A DNA stretch of 64,000 nucleotides from Brevibacillus reuszeri (GTDB lineage: Bacteria > Bacillota > Bacilli > Brevibacillales > Brevibacillaceae): NCBI RefSeq assembly GCF_001187725.1, contig NZ_LGIQ01000011.1, positions 532,017 through 596,016 of the forward strand, read 5' to 3'. This document shows positions 1 through 8,863 of the stretch, piece by piece. The notes beneath the pieces are model-generated. The model worked only from the letters and a program-made list of their open reading frames with translations. It made no database searches and had not been told where the DNA came from. A program made the position numbers and the translations under genes. Within the stretch, counting starts at the first letter, position 1. Every line of letters starts with the position of its first letter.

Positions 1-1
1 C

Positions 2-1039
2 ACCCCTTCAGCCGGCCTTATGATTGAGGAGCTGTTTCGTGCTGTTCCCTTGCCAGATGGTGTCGTATCGGTACTGCACGGGGGACGTGAGGTCGGTCAG
101 GCTCTTGTCGCAGCACGACCAGATAAAATCTTTTTCACTGGCTCGGTTGCGACAGGCAAGAAAATCATGGCAGCGGCAGCAGAGCATCTGATTCCTGTGG
201 AGCTGGAGCTTGGCGGCAAGGACCCGATGATTGTATTTGAAGACGCTCACCTCGAAAGAGCTGCCAATGGTGCTGTCTGGGGAGCCTTTACCAATTCGGG
301 TCAGGTCTGTATGTCTGTGGAGCGGCTCTACGTCCATGAACGGGTATATCCTGAGTTTCTGAGACTCGTTACCGAAAAAGCAGTGGCTCTGCGCCAAGGC
401 GATCCGCTTGAGGCAGAAATCGGCTCGATGACCTCTCACCAACAGCTGGGGATCATCCATAGCCATTTGGAAGAAGCCCTTGCCAACGGGGCAAAGGCTG
501 TCATCGGCGGTCAGGTCTCATTAGACAGTATGTATATCGCACCAACGATTTTGACCGATGTAACATCCGATATGAAAATCATGCAGGAGGAGACTTTTGG
601 ACCGATCCTGCCGATTATGACCTTTTCTAGTGAAGAGGAAGTGATTCGACTTGCGAACTCCTCCCCCTATGGACTAAACGCTTCGGTCTGGTCAAAGGAC
701 AAAATAAAGGCGCAGCGAGTAGCGGAGCAGCTGGAAAGTGGCAATGTTTGTATCAATGATGTCATCATCAGCTACGCCAATCCGAATCTCCCCTTTGGCG
801 GCGTCAAGCAAAGCGGCATCGGCCGATATCGCGGTCCGTCCGGTCTGCACGCTTTTACGCACAGCATCTCCGTCATTCGTGATCCCGGCACTCGTAAACG
901 CGAGGTCAACTGGTATCCGTATACAAAAGATCAGGAACTCATGTTTGTCGGCCTGACGAATTTCTTGTTCGGCAAAAAACGCAAGTGGAATCGCCAAACC
1001 ATCGGAGCAATCTGGCGAGAAGTAAAGCGGCTGTTTTAG
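2..1039 (+). CDS. Aldehyde dehydrogenase, 5' end outside window
   Basis: NAD(P)-dependent aldehyde dehydrogenase, oxidising an aldehyde to its acid. The frame is open from base 2, so the N-terminal cofactor region is outside the window. Visible are the Rossmann segment with TGSVATGKKI, the ELGGKDP motif carrying the general-base Glu, and NSGQVC with the catalytic Cys about 34 residues later. The C-terminus ends in a hydrophobic/basic tail (FLFGKKRKW), seen in Bacillus YwdH-like enzymes that may touch the membrane. Substrate cannot be told from the sequence. The convergent gerC-like gene ends 4 bases downstream. Confidence 0.93.
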   Translation, partial: TPSAGLMIEELFRAVPLPDGVVSVLHGGREVGQALVAARPDKIFFTGSVATGKKIMAAAAEHLIPVELELGGKDPMIVFEDAHLERAANGAVWGAFTNSGQVCMSVERLYVHERVYPEFLRLVTEKAVALRQGDPLEAEIGSMTSHQQLGIIHSHLEEALANGAKAVIGGQVSLDSMYIAPTILTDVTSDMKIMQEETFGPILPIMTFSSEEEVIRLANSSPYGLNASVWSKDKIKAQRVAEQLESGNVCINDVIISYANPNLPFGGVKQSGIGRYRGPSGLHAFTHSISVIRDPGTRKREVNWYPYTKDQELMFVGLTNFLFGKKRKWNRQTIGAIWREVKRLF

Positions 1040-1043
1040 CTGA

Positions 1044-2165
1044 TTACTTGATAGTACCGTACCCAACAATCTCCAAATTGATCACAATGTTGAATCCGGC
1101 CTTCTGATAAAGCTCCATGGCAATCGGTCTCGTCCATTCCCCGTAATACTTTTGCCGCAGACTCTCTTCCAAGCTGGCCGGATCAACACCCGCTTTTTGC
1201 AGACGTTGCAGTAATTTCAACGTCTCTTTTTTGATTTCGCTCTCCAGCTGCTTTTTTAGCAGTCCCATCGCATGATTCGACTTGAGATCCTTGTTGCCCG
1301 TATAACCTATAAGCACCCCTCGCATCCCCAGCTGCATCGAAATCACCGGGCGCTCCAAACTGCCATTACTGCGAACTTTGGATTTCGACCATACAAAATC
1401 AAAGACAATCTGCTCAGTCTTTTTCCCTTTGCTCGTCTGCTCCTGATATTCAAAGCTCATTCGAGGCAGTCTGTTTCTGCCAAGCAGTGCTTGAATCAGC
1501 TTCCCCTCTCGTTGCGAAATGGAACCAATCATTTTATCGTCTTTAAACAAGGCTACTTTGGCTATTTGAACATCGTCGTCTTCCTTGACCAAGTAAGGCA
1601 AATTCGGGTCAGATACTTCATTCGTCATCATAAACACGCTATCTTGAATACTTGTAAACGAGGAAAATGCCGTTTCTGCGCGGGGACGCAAGAGGTCATT
1701 CAAATACGTGTTCAATTCCGGCTTGTTTTGATAGGAAGCACGAATCAACTCTTCAGCGCTCCCTTTCACGATTGCCACGAACGCGTTTTCACCCACGATC
1801 GGATTGCGATACAAATCCAGAATCACCTTGCGTATCCCTACCTTGCGCGCATATTCCTCGCTAAATAAAATCACCCGGAGCTGCGAAAGCGACATGGTAC
1901 GTTCCGCTTTCGTCGACATTTTGAGCATGGCTTCACTCATTACAGTCGCAACCGTGGAATAAACCTGTGTCTTTTCCTTGCTATGTGTCGATGGAACTGG
2001 TGAAGATACGCTCACCTTCACATCTTTTTTATTGATATAGTCAAATCCAATGACGCCGATAAACGCCATATCTTCCAGCGATGGTCTCTCAATTTCCGGT
2101 GAGCAGCCCGCAAGAAACATGCTCGCTACAATTACCACAAGCATGTAGGTGGCAAGACGTGTCAT
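1044..2165 (-). CDS. Ger(x)C family spore germination lipoprotein
   Basis: C subunit of a GerA-type nutrient germinant receptor: a lipoprotein on the outer face of the spore inner membrane. The 373-residue product starts with a basic/hydrophobic signal and the lipobox LAGC, followed by the family pattern of a short linker and then GVIGFDY. Length is normal for GerC. Its ATG overlaps the stop of the preceding short gene as TAATG, which points to translational coupling. No GerB-like permease or full GerA is next to it, so this is a reduced locus. Confidence 0.9.
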   Translation of the reverse strand: MTRLATYMLVVIVASMFLAGCSPEIERPSLEDMAFIGVIGFDYINKKDVKVSVSSPVPSTHSKEKTQVYSTVATVMSEAMLKMSTKAERTMSLSQLRVILFSEEYARKVGIRKVILDLYRNPIVGENAFVAIVKGSAEELIRASYQNKPELNTYLNDLLRPRAETAFSSFTSIQDSVFMMTNEVSDPNLPYLVKEDDDVQIAKVALFKDDKMIGSISQREGKLIQALLGRNRLPRMSFEYQEQTSKGKKTEQIVFDFVWSKSKVRSNGSLERPVISMQLGMRGVLIGYTGNKDLKSNHAMGLLKKQLESEIKKETLKLLQRLQKAGVDPASLEESLRQKYYGEWTRPIAMELYQKAGFNIVINLEIVGYGTIK

Positions 2166-2464
2166 TATGGCGCTTTGGCAAAAGGAAGGATTTGTAGCGG
2201 ATCTCTGCCGTCAGAACGCTGCAGGGGCAAGAATACCGTTTCGTAGATTTGCGTATTATCGACCATCGTTTCCAGGAAAAAAACGTGCACCACTTCGTCA
2301 TTTATGACCAATGACATGTTGGTCAGATCGTCCACGTTTTCCAATTGCGCTTTGATACGATCAGAAGTAATGGTCGAGTGCTGGTCATTTGGATGAGTAC
2401 GACCAAAGGCTTTTGCAGCGGCCAGCTTATCTACTTGCTTTCTCCACCACTCTTTTGGTGACAC
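2165..2464 (-). CDS. Short GerA-like protein (N-terminal domain only)
   Basis: A 99-residue product starting at GTG with a G-rich ribosome site 8 bases upstream. Residues about 34-82 resemble the soluble N-terminal subdomain of GerA subunits, where a residue pattern of paired Asp, then LVINDE and later VDN...I...LPL matches the usual 'VYIDGLVD...ILKPL' region. The membrane domain of a normal GerA (about 480 residues) is absent. It is coupled to gerC by a one-base stop/start overlap. It may be a relic of a gerA gene or a small accessory subunit; the family assignment is by eye. Confidence 0.55.
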   Translation of the reverse strand: MSPKEWWRKQVDKLAAAKAFGRTHPNDQHSTITSDRIKAQLENVDDLTNMSLVINDEVVHVFFLETMVDNTQIYETVFLPLQRSDGRDPLQILPFAKAP

Positions 2465-2539
2465 GGGTAGATCCCCCCAATCGCCCTACAGGTAAATCCT
2501 TCTTACTTTGACCATCTCGTGGGGATTTTACCCAAAAAG

Positions 2540-2570
2540 AAAAGACGAGAGCCTATGCCCTCGCCTTTTC
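2540..2570. terminator. Terminator after ribH
   Basis: Imperfect hairpin with AAAAG...CTTTT flanks and a GAG/CTC core, lying 27 bases beyond the ribH stop. It can act in both directions and closes the rib operon. Confidence 0.6.
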
Positions 2571-2596
2571 TCACAAACTGTATTGCCCGTGTTCTC

Positions 2597-3061
2597 TTAT
2601 GCAAATTGCTTTGTCAGATTCGCCATCTCAATCGCCGCAGCTGCAGCTTCCCAGCCCTTGTTTCCAGCCTTTGTACCCGCGCGCTCAATGGCCTGCTCGA
2701 TACTGTCTGTGGTCAGCACACCGAAAATGACTGGGATACCCGTACTGAGCGACAGAGAAGCTACTCCTTTAGCAGTTTCGTTGCAGACGTAGTCAAAGTG
2801 AGGAGTCGAGCCGCGAATGACTGCACCCAAGGTAACGACGGCGTCATAGCGCCCAGACTCTGCCATTTTTTTCGCGATCAGCGGAATCTCGAATGCTCCT
2901 GGCACCCATGCCACATCAACATGATCTTCCTCAACACCGTGGCGTTTCAAGGCATCCAGTGCACCTCCTACCAGCTTGCTGACAATCAATTCATTAAAGC
3001 GTCCGGCTACGATCCCTACGCGCAATCCCGTTCCTACTAAATGTCCCTCGAATGTTTTCAT
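2597..3061 (-). CDS. ribH: 6,7-dimethyl-8-ribityllumazine synthase
   Basis: Condenses 5-amino-6-ribitylamino-uracil with 3,4-dihydroxy-2-butanone 4-phosphate, the penultimate step of riboflavin synthesis; in bacilli it forms an icosahedral shell around RibE. The 154 residues are full length. Landmarks are GRFNELI near residue 20, VPGAFEIP at 53-60, GAVIRG at 79-84 and the catalytic His88 in STPHFDYV. A clear AAGGAG site precedes the ATG. It is the last gene of ribD-ribE-ribBA-ribH, 15 bases after ribBA. Confidence 0.97.
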   Translation of the reverse strand: MKTFEGHLVGTGLRVGIVAGRFNELIVSKLVGGALDALKRHGVEEDHVDVAWVPGAFEIPLIAKKMAESGRYDAVVTLGAVIRGSTPHFDYVCNETAKGVASLSLSTGIPVIFGVLTTDSIEQAIERAGTKAGNKGWEAAAAAIEMANLTKQFA

Positions 3062-3075
3062 GTTCCTGTCACTCC

Positions 3076-4275
3076 TTATGATTGTATGTGCAGCAGATGC
3101 CCCAATTTTTCTTGTTTGGTAGAAAGATATCGTTTGTTGTGTGGATGGCTCTTCGTTTCGATCGGCACTCTTTCCTCTACCTTCAATCCATAGCCATCCA
3201 GTCCGCGAATTTTGCGTGGATTATTCGTTAAGAGCCGCATGCGGTGGACACCCAGGTCTCGCAAAATTTGTGCCCCGATCCCGTAATCGCGCAGATCAGC
3301 GGCAAAGCCGAGCTCGGCATTCGCCTCGACCGTATCCAGGCCATCCTCCTGCAGCTGGTAGGCGCGCAGCTTGTTAATCAAGCCAATTCCCCGTCCTTCC
3401 TGGCGCATATACAGCAGCACGCCTCGACCTTCTGCCTCGATTTGCTCAAGCGCGGCGTGGAGCTGTGGTCCACAATCACAACGATGTGAGCCAAAAATGT
3501 CCCCAGTCAGGCACTCGGAATGAACCCTGACGAGAATTTGCTCATCGGGTGAAATCTCTCCTTTGATCAGTGCGACATGCTCTTTTCCATCCAGCTCATT
3601 CGTATAGGCAGCAATCCGAAAATCGCCGTATTCCGTCGGCAGTTGCGTCTCGACCTCCCGTTTGACGAGCGATTCGGTTCGCATCCGGAAACGAATCAGG
3701 TCTGCAATCGTGATCAGCTTGAGATCAAATCGCTGGGCGATTTCCTCGAGCTGCGGTAGTCTCGCCATCGTGCCGTCTTCATTCATGATTTCGCAAATGA
3801 CTCCTGCCGGAAAGCCCCCCGCCAGTATCGCCAGATCGACAGCAGCTTCCGTATGGCCTGCTCTGCGGAGCACTCCTCCGTTTTTGGCAATGAGCGGGAA
3901 TATATGCCCGGGACGGCGGAAGTCATCCGCTCCTTTTGCTGCATCGAGCATCGCTTTTACTGTAAAGGAACGCTCTTGTGCTGAAATCCCAGTGTGAGTC
4001 GTTTGTTCATCAATCGAAACGGTAAAAGCCGTTCCTTGCTTATCCGTATTGTTTTCAACCATCGGCTTGAGCTGCAGTCGTTCCGCATCATGTTGTGTCA
4101 CTGGCACGCAAACCAAGCCCCTGCCGTGTGTGACCATAAAATTTATCATTTCGGGCGTAGCCGCTTCTGCCAGGCAAACAAAATCGCCCTCGTTTTCCCG
4201 ATCCTCATCATCTACCACAATAATCGCTTTGCCCTGGCGCAAATCTTCCAAAGCCTCTTCTATCCGATGAAACAT
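3076..4275 (-). CDS. ribBA: Bifunctional DHBP synthase / GTP cyclohydrolase II
   Basis: Feeds both branches of riboflavin synthesis. Residues 1 to about 200 are 3,4-dihydroxy-2-butanone 4-phosphate synthase ([11 protein letters not shown] near the start, HTGISA later). Residues about 205-375 are GTP cyclohydrolase II, with the zinc site [17 protein letters not shown] and the [11 protein letters not shown] motif. At 399 residues it is full length. An AAAGGAGG site precedes the ATG. It sits between ribE and ribH in the FMN-riboswitch-controlled operon. Confidence 0.97.
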   Translation of the reverse strand: MFHRIEEALEDLRQGKAIIVVDDEDRENEGDFVCLAEAATPEMINFMVTHGRGLVCVPVTQHDAERLQLKPMVENNTDKQGTAFTVSIDEQTTHTGISAQERSFTVKAMLDAAKGADDFRRPGHIFPLIAKNGGVLRRAGHTEAAVDLAILAGGFPAGVICEIMNEDGTMARLPQLEEIAQRFDLKLITIADLIRFRMRTESLVKREVETQLPTEYGDFRIAAYTNELDGKEHVALIKGEISPDEQILVRVHSECLTGDIFGSHRCDCGPQLHAALEQIEAEGRGVLLYMRQEGRGIGLINKLRAYQLQEDGLDTVEANAELGFAADLRDYGIGAQILRDLGVHRMRLLTNNPRKIRGLDGYGLKVEERVPIETKSHPHNKRYLSTKQEKLGHLLHIQS

Positions 4276-4292
4276 AACGATTCCCTCCTCCT

Positions 4293-4958
4293 TTACACAA
4301 ATCCGTTCTCCTGCAAAAAGGACAGGCTAAGTCCTTCTTTTTTGTTTGACTGTTCGTTCGCGGATGAGCTCCGATAACCAAGCAGGCGTTCCACATACTT
4401 GCCGATGACATCTGCCTCCAGATTTACGGAATCTCCTGGACGTCTGTCTTGCAGGCTCGTTTCCGCCAGCGTGTGCGGAATAATCGATACCGAAAAGCTG
4501 CTGTCATCTACTGCTACAACTGTCAGGCTAATTCCATCAATACAAATCGACCCCTGCAAAATGATATATTTCAAAAGCTCAGGTGCAGGCTTGATTTGAA
4601 ACAAAACCGCATTGGCATGAGGCTCACGTGATACAATCGTTCCAATACTGTCGATGTGACCGGAAACGATGTGTCCGCCAAACCGATCGCCAAGCTTCAT
4701 GGCTCGCTCCAGATTGACACGTTGACCAGCTCTTGCTTGTCGCAGGCTTGTTTTTTTCATCGTCTCAGGCATGACATCTACACTAAAATGCCGCGAAGTG
4801 TGAGACGTAACCGTTAGACAAATCCCGTTAACTGCGATACTGTCACCCAGCTGCACTCCCGCAAGCACTTTGTCGCAGCGAATGACGAGTCGGCCAGCCT
4901 GCTCACTTCCCGTAATTGCCTCCAAAACGCCTATTTCTTCTACGAGTCCTGTGAACAT
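4293..4958 (-). CDS. ribE: Riboflavin synthase alpha subunit
   Basis: Dismutates two 6,7-dimethyl-8-ribityllumazine molecules to riboflavin. Two lumazine-binding repeats are visible: one beginning [10 protein letters not shown] with VNGICLTV, the second with DGISLTVV. I place the start at 4958, because MFTGLVEE is the universal N-terminus and a GAAAGGAG site lies 6 bases upstream; a longer in-frame start at 4991 would overlap ribD. The Asn/Ser/Lys-rich C-terminal tail after LLGYR is longer than usual and probably disordered. Confidence 0.96.
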   Translation of the reverse strand: MFTGLVEEIGVLEAITGSEQAGRLVIRCDKVLAGVQLGDSIAVNGICLTVTSHTSRHFSVDVMPETMKKTSLRQARAGQRVNLERAMKLGDRFGGHIVSGHIDSIGTIVSREPHANAVLFQIKPAPELLKYIILQGSICIDGISLTVVAVDDSSFSVSIIPHTLAETSLQDRRPGDSVNLEADVIGKYVERLLGYRSSSANEQSNKKEGLSLSFLQENGFV

Positions 4959-4981
4959 AGCAATCTCCTTTCTCATTTCTG

Positions 4982-6082
4982 CTAGCTCCACTTCGGATAG
5001 CCGATAATGCGAATATCTTGCTCATCTACTTGTTCTACCTGTGTCTGTGTAAGAACGACAGCCTCATCCATCGTCACGAAGCCTTGGCCGCCAAACGGCG
5101 TTGGAGCGCCATTTCCACCAAGCAGCTTGAGCGAGACATAGCTGATGATTTTTTGGATCGCCCGTGCTTGCAGAAAGGAACCGTTGACCTCTGCTCCGCC
5201 CTCTACCAAAAGAGAGGTAATCCCACGCTCGCCCAAGATGGTCAATACAGCATCCACCGTCACACCTCCGGCAACAGGAATAACCACAGCGCCTTTTGCC
5301 AGTAGAGCATCTCGCTGTTCTGCTGGAGCCTCCGCTGTCGTGAAAATCCAGGTTGGCACCTTCTCAACTTCCTGAAGGACACGGGCAGACAGTGGCGTGC
5401 GTAGCTGATTATCCAAAACAACTCGTACCGGCTGCCGGCCATACCGTTGTCCATCGCATCTGGCCGTAAGCTCGGGGTCATCTGCCAGCACTGTCCCTAC
5501 CCCGACCAAAATTGCGTCAACCTGTCTGCGCAGCTCATGAACATGATCTCGTGCCGCACTCCCGGTAATCCAACGGCTGTGACCGGTGACCGAGGCAATT
5601 TTGCCATCGAGCGTGCTCGCCGTCTTGACTGTGACAAACGGATGCTTCGTCGTGATGTAATGGAAAAAAACTTCATTGAGCTGCCTGGCTTCCTCTTCCT
5701 TCACCCCGACAGTTACTTCCACACCAGCATCGCGCAGCTTTTGCACGCCATTTCCTGCCACTAGCGGATTTGGGTCCAAAATTGCGATTACGACCCGGGT
5801 AATTTCCGCAGAGATAACGGCGTCCGCGCATGGAGGTGTTTTGCCATGATGACTGCAAGGCTCAAGCGTGACATACAAAGTTGCCCCGCTGGCATTGTCT
5901 CCTGCCATTCGCAGCGCATGCACCTCTGCATGAGGCTCTCCTGCCCTAAGATGCGCTCCCATGCCTACTACCGCTCCATCCTTTACAACAACCGCTCCGA
6001 CCAATGGATTCGGGCTCGTTTGGCCCGTTGCAGATTTCGCCAAGCCAATTGCCATATCCATGTATTGGTTGTCCCGTTCCAT
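4982..6082 (-). CDS. ribD: Bifunctional diaminohydroxyphosphoribosylaminopyrimidine deaminase / reductase
   Basis: Second and third steps of the pyrimidine branch. The N-terminal deaminase shows the zinc ligands His51 and Glu53 (HAEVHAL), Cys76 and Cys85 (PCSHHGKTPPC). The C-terminal reductase of dihydrofolate-reductase fold starts around residue 148 (VTVKTASTLDGKIA) and contains LLVEGGAEV. At 366 residues it is full length, with a GGAAAGGAG site before the ATG. It is the first gene of the operon, directly downstream of two FMN riboswitches. Confidence 0.97.
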   Translation of the reverse strand: MERDNQYMDMAIGLAKSATGQTSPNPLVGAVVVKDGAVVGMGAHLRAGEPHAEVHALRMAGDNASGATLYVTLEPCSHHGKTPPCADAVISAEITRVVIAILDPNPLVAGNGVQKLRDAGVEVTVGVKEEEARQLNEVFFHYITTKHPFVTVKTASTLDGKIASVTGHSRWITGSAARDHVHELRRQVDAILVGVGTVLADDPELTARCDGQRYGRQPVRVVLDNQLRTPLSARVLQEVEKVPTWIFTTAEAPAEQRDALLAKGAVVIPVAGGVTVDAVLTILGERGITSLLVEGGAEVNGSFLQARAIQKIISYVSLKLLGGNGAPTPFGGQGFVTMDEAVVLTQTQVEQVDEQDIRIIGYPKWS

Positions 6083-6116
6083 TTCTTACTCCTTTCCTTG
6101 ATAGCATCCAGCCAAA

Positions 6117-6152
6117 ACAAAAAACCCTCGAAACCTCATTCGTTTCAGGGCA
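6117..6152 (-). terminator. Riboswitch-controlled terminator 2 (proximal to ribD)
   Basis: On the minus strand CCCTGAAAC pairs with GTTTC-AGGG across a 7-base loop and is followed by a T6 run. It lies between the second FMN aptamer and ribD, about 35 bases before the ribD start, the usual place for an FMN-dependent attenuator. Confidence 0.85.
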
Positions 6153-6211
6153 TAGGGAAAGAAGCCTTACCTCATCCATTTTTCAAAAAAAGAATGAAGA
6201 AAGCATGCTCG

Positions 6212-6359
6212 ATCTTCTCCCATCCGGACTTTACCGTCGGCTCTTGAATTACACCAGATCAGTCGCTTTCCAGTTGGTCAGCGAGTCGCGGGCTATGGAC
6301 ACATTGGACACATCCTGTGTCATCACCGCCGGTCAGGAATTTCACCTTGCCCTGAAGAT
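6212..6359 (-). ncRNA. FMN riboswitch (RFN element), second of two
   Basis: Read on the minus strand this carries all RFN hallmarks: opening TCAGGGCA, GACCGGCGGT, the AGCCCGCGAC core and the closing GATGGGAGAAG. It binds FMN and promotes the terminator at 6117-6152, shutting off rib transcription when flavin is plentiful. It is a diverged second copy of the aptamer at 6475-6613. Confidence 0.95.
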
Positions 6360-6375
6360 TGCTACGATATGAAAT

Positions 6376-6411
6376 AAAAAATGCCTGAGGAAGTAAGTTT
6401 CCTCAGGGCAT
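6376..6411 (-). terminator. Riboswitch-controlled terminator 1 (distal)
   Basis: Near-perfect 11-bp stem (TGCCCTGAGGAA with TTCCTCAGGCA on the minus strand) followed by a T6 run. It lies between the two FMN aptamers, so the first aptamer has its own expression platform. Confidence 0.88.
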
Positions 6412-6474
6412 CGAGAAACAAGCCTTGCTTCAACCGTTTTTTTGCAAAAAACAGCTGAAAAGGCCATTCCAAAT

Positions 6475-6613
6475 ACCTTCTCCCATCCGGACTTTACCGT
6501 CGGCCTTGGATTTTCACCAAGTCAGTCGCTATCGATCCAGCTGATAGCGAGTCGCGGGCTCAGACGTGCGTTCGTCATTACCGCCGGTCGGGAATTGCAC
6601 CCTACCCTGAAGG
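6475..6613 (-). ncRNA. FMN riboswitch (RFN element), first of two
   Basis: A complete RFN aptamer on the minus strand (TCAGGGTA opening, GACCGGCGGT, AGCCCGCGAC, closing GATGGGAGAAGG). With its terminator it forms the first of two serial FMN-sensing attenuators ahead of ribD. The flanks of both units share further similarity (AAGGCTTG and poly-A/T blocks), so the whole aptamer-terminator unit was duplicated. Confidence 0.95.
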
Positions 6614-6632
6614 CTGGTATTCAGTTAGGCAA

Positions 6633-6641
6633 AGTATAACA
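6633..6641 (-). promoter_or_regulatory. Extended -10 promoter of the rib operon
   Basis: On the minus strand TGT-TATACT gives a TGn extended -10 about 20 bases before the first aptamer. No good -35 is at 17 bp (TTGGTT is 20 bp upstream), consistent with an extended -10 promoter. Confidence 0.6.
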
Positions 6642-6665
6642 CAATTTTAGTCGGGGAAAACCAAT

Positions 6666-7268
6666 TTGTTTACAGAACGATACTTGCAAAGTGCAAAAAA
6701 GGATATGAGATCAATAAATTTGTGCATGGACATTCCAAATTTCCCTGCCTGGGATTGGCGTGTCAATCAGATGAAGCTTGCGGAGCTGGTCAATCGGGAA
6801 CGGGAAGCGGAGCAGGTCATTACTCGTCTGGATTTGCGGCTTCATGAAGTGCGCAGCGAATTGAAGAGCACATTGGGCAAGGAAAGAATTACGATCATGC
6901 AGGTCAATCATCGGGCGATCGGCATACAGGGCACATGTGATCATCCTTTGAATGAAATGCTCTATTCAAAGCTGAAATTCACACCCGGAAACCCGGTCCC
7001 CGACCACATGTGGCGCATCGAAATGGCTCCGGAATTGATGCCGTGCCTGGAGACGGATCGTCTGTTTATCCAGCAGCATAATCTGAGGGCAGGCAGCGAC
7101 AAAATCTTTACCCGTCTGCAAGAGACCCCTTCCTGGAAAGCCATGGACGTCGTCAAAAACAATCGCGCTCAATTGATTCCCAACTGGTTTTTGATGAGCT
7201 GGACACCAGCCGGTCGTGATCATATACTAGATTCCCTCCTCTCCCTTCACCATGGTTCAGCCATTTAA
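6666..7268 (+). pseudogene. 3' fragment of a siderophore-binding-protein-like domain
   Basis: A 200-codon open frame resembling the C-terminal lobe of FeuA/FhuD-type periplasmic-binding domains: an interdomain helix region (NREREAEQV...RLHEVRSEL) and a terminal PSWKAMDVVKNNRAQ followed by a Trp-rich C-terminus. In this family group such domains are often fused behind an AraC helix-turn-helix, as in Btr. The N-terminal lobe and any signal peptide or HTH are missing. There is no convincing start: TTG at 6666 and ATG at 6705 lack good ribosome sites, and the rib promoter sits right before it. I read it as a remnant. Confidence 0.6.
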
Positions 7269-7289
7269 TTGAAACTGTCATCTATGAAG

Positions 7290-7319
7290 AAAAGCGACAT
7301 ATTTTCCTGTCGCTTTTTT
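7290..7319 (+). terminator. Terminator
   Basis: AAAAGCGACA / TGTCGCTTTTTT stem with T run, just after the fragment ending at 7268. Confidence 0.8.
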
Positions 7320-7421
7320 CGTTCTTCAAAAATAAAGTCTCGAAATCTCATACCATAATCAAATTCCGACAAAAAAACTTCATAGTTTTCAACATAAAAT
7401 TACATTTTTTACAGTTTATGG

Positions 7422-7449
7422 TTGAACACTTTTTCTACTTGTATATAAT
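7422..7449 (+). promoter_or_regulatory. Sigma-A promoter
   Basis: TTGAAC (7422-7427), 16-bp spacer, TATAAT (7444-7449). It overlaps the first in-frame ATG at 7418, so that ATG cannot be used from this promoter. This decides for the TTG start at 7481. Confidence 0.75.
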
Positions 7450-7480
7450 TGTAAATAGTCCAATGAGAGGAATGATTCTA

Positions 7481-8221
7481 TTGTTTTCCAAAAACAAAAT
7501 GACAGCTTCTCTTCTTTCTAGTGTTCTCTTGATCGGTTTACTAGCTCCAGTTGCTTCTGCAAAAATTACGACTGCCCGTGCTACGATTGATATTGGTTCG
7601 ATTGGCTCGAGTAAATATTACGTCGATTGGGATGCAAAAACAGCAAATAGCGGTCAGCCACGAATCCAGGTATCTGCTAATGTCTACTTTAATAGCGTAA
7701 AGAAAGACTCCGATGATAAGTACGGTGCTGGATCTGTAACCATCTCCAATAGCCTATCTGCAAGCAACAGTGTGCGCGGAAAATGGGAGATCAATTCCAC
7801 CCACCGCGAGTATGACGGCTCAGGAAAACGTACCGATATTGACACGGACTATGATTCTGTACAATGGGACCCAGCAGCTGCCAGATCCCTTTCCAGCAAG
7901 GATTCGATTGAAAATGACGTTCTCACCGAAATGAAGGACAGCTTTTCCTTTGATTTGGACAACTTTGCATTTTTTAGAGCTGTAGAGGTAAGCAGTTCGC
8001 ACGTCTCCGATTCCTTGAAAGACATCGTCGTTACCGCGATGGATAATCAAAGAGAAGGCGACATCATGCCATTCGTGTTTGTAGACGAGTCATCTGAGGA
8101 AGCCTATATTCTGGAAAAGAAAGCGGATGGAACGAATCAGGTTACTTTCATCGGCGTAGATGAGGATGGAAGCTGGGAAGTACACGAAAAGGTAGAAAAG
8201 GAAGGCAAAAGCCTCAAATAG
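7481..8221 (+). CDS. Secreted protein of unknown function
   Basis: I place the start at TTG 7481, 9 bases after GAGAGGA and downstream of the promoter at 7422-7449. The product then begins with a compact signal peptide ending at VASA, predicted cleavage before KITTA. The mature part (about 220 residues) is Ser/Asp-rich without Cys and begins with a stretch of alternating small and hydrophobic residues that suggests beta structure. No known domain was recognised. It is monocistronic, with its own terminator. Confidence 0.75.
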   Translation: MFSKNKMTASLLSSVLLIGLLAPVASAKITTARATIDIGSIGSSKYYVDWDAKTANSGQPRIQVSANVYFNSVKKDSDDKYGAGSVTISNSLSASNSVRGKWEINSTHREYDGSGKRTDIDTDYDSVQWDPAAARSLSSKDSIENDVLTEMKDSFSFDLDNFAFFRAVEVSSSHVSDSLKDIVVTAMDNQREGDIMPFVFVDESSEEAYILEKKADGTNQVTFIGVDEDGSWEVHEKVEKEGKSLK

Positions 8222-8235
8222 TGATAGATGCAAGC

Positions 8236-8275
8236 AGTGTGGCTCCCCGATCATCGAGCCACACTTTCTTTTTGC
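8236..8275 (+). terminator. Terminator
   Basis: Perfect 10-bp stem AGTGTGGCTC / GAGCCACACT, 10-base loop, then TTCTTTTT. It sits between convergent genes. Confidence 0.9.
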
Positions 8276-8281
8276 CTCAGC

Positions 8282-8863
8282 TTATTCTTTCTTTTGCATC
8301 TCTTGAACAGAGACAATCTGCCATTCGCCTGCTTCGTCTTTTTTAATCATATGCACGACATACGATTTCGTTTTGTCCTCGAAAATATACCCCTCTTGCT
8401 CTGTCTGAGCATTCATATATACGCTTGGCTTACGATCATTGATTTGCTGCTGATCCATGATATCACTCACGATGGGGAGCAGCGGATGTACCGTCTCGCT
8501 CTTAAACAAGCCGTTGGCATCGATACTGCTGTAATTGGTGAGACTGATTCCAAAGGCTTTGGCAATGGCTTCATCTACCGATTCTCTTTTGGCTTCCAGT
8601 TCTTTGTTTAATTCCTCTGTTTTCTTCACTTCTTCTGCACTTCTGGGGGTTTTCCAATAATGATATAGCTGATCCGCATAAACACCGCCGGTAAAAATCA
8701 GGATCGAACACGAAATCAATCCGATCAGTAGCCTTTTTCGCCCCTTCATTCTTTTTCGGGTACCGCTTTGAATCTTGGTCATCACTTCGTTTGCTACTGT
8801 TGACTCCTGCTGGATCGTCTCAGCCTGATCATTCAGCATGTTCCGTAACTGTGTTTCCCACAT
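8282..8863 (-). CDS. Probable membrane anti-sigma factor
   Basis: A 193-residue protein with a cytosolic N-terminus of about 42 residues, one transmembrane segment (about 44-63, LLIGLISCSILIFTGG) and an extracytoplasmic domain with a charged coiled-coil stretch (EEVKKTEELNKELEAKRE). Its start lies 35 bases inside the ECF sigma gene. Position, topology and overlap suggest it holds that sigma factor inactive at the membrane. There is no zinc HxxxCxxC motif, so it is not a ZAS-type anti-sigma. Confidence 0.7.
   Translation of the reverse strand: MWETQLRNMLNDQAETIQQESTVANEVMTKIQSGTRKRMKGRKRLLIGLISCSILIFTGGVYADQLYHYWKTPRSAEEVKKTEELNKELEAKRESVDEAIAKAFGISLTNYSSIDANGLFKSETVHPLLPIVSDIMDQQQINDRKPSVYMNAQTEQEGYIFEDKTKSYVVHMIKKDEAGEWQIVSVQEMQKKE

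Noticed and set aside
8-466. Long antisense frame within the aldehyde dehydrogenase
   Set aside because: It has no ribosome site, lies wholly antisense to a conserved gene, and has a shadow-type composition.
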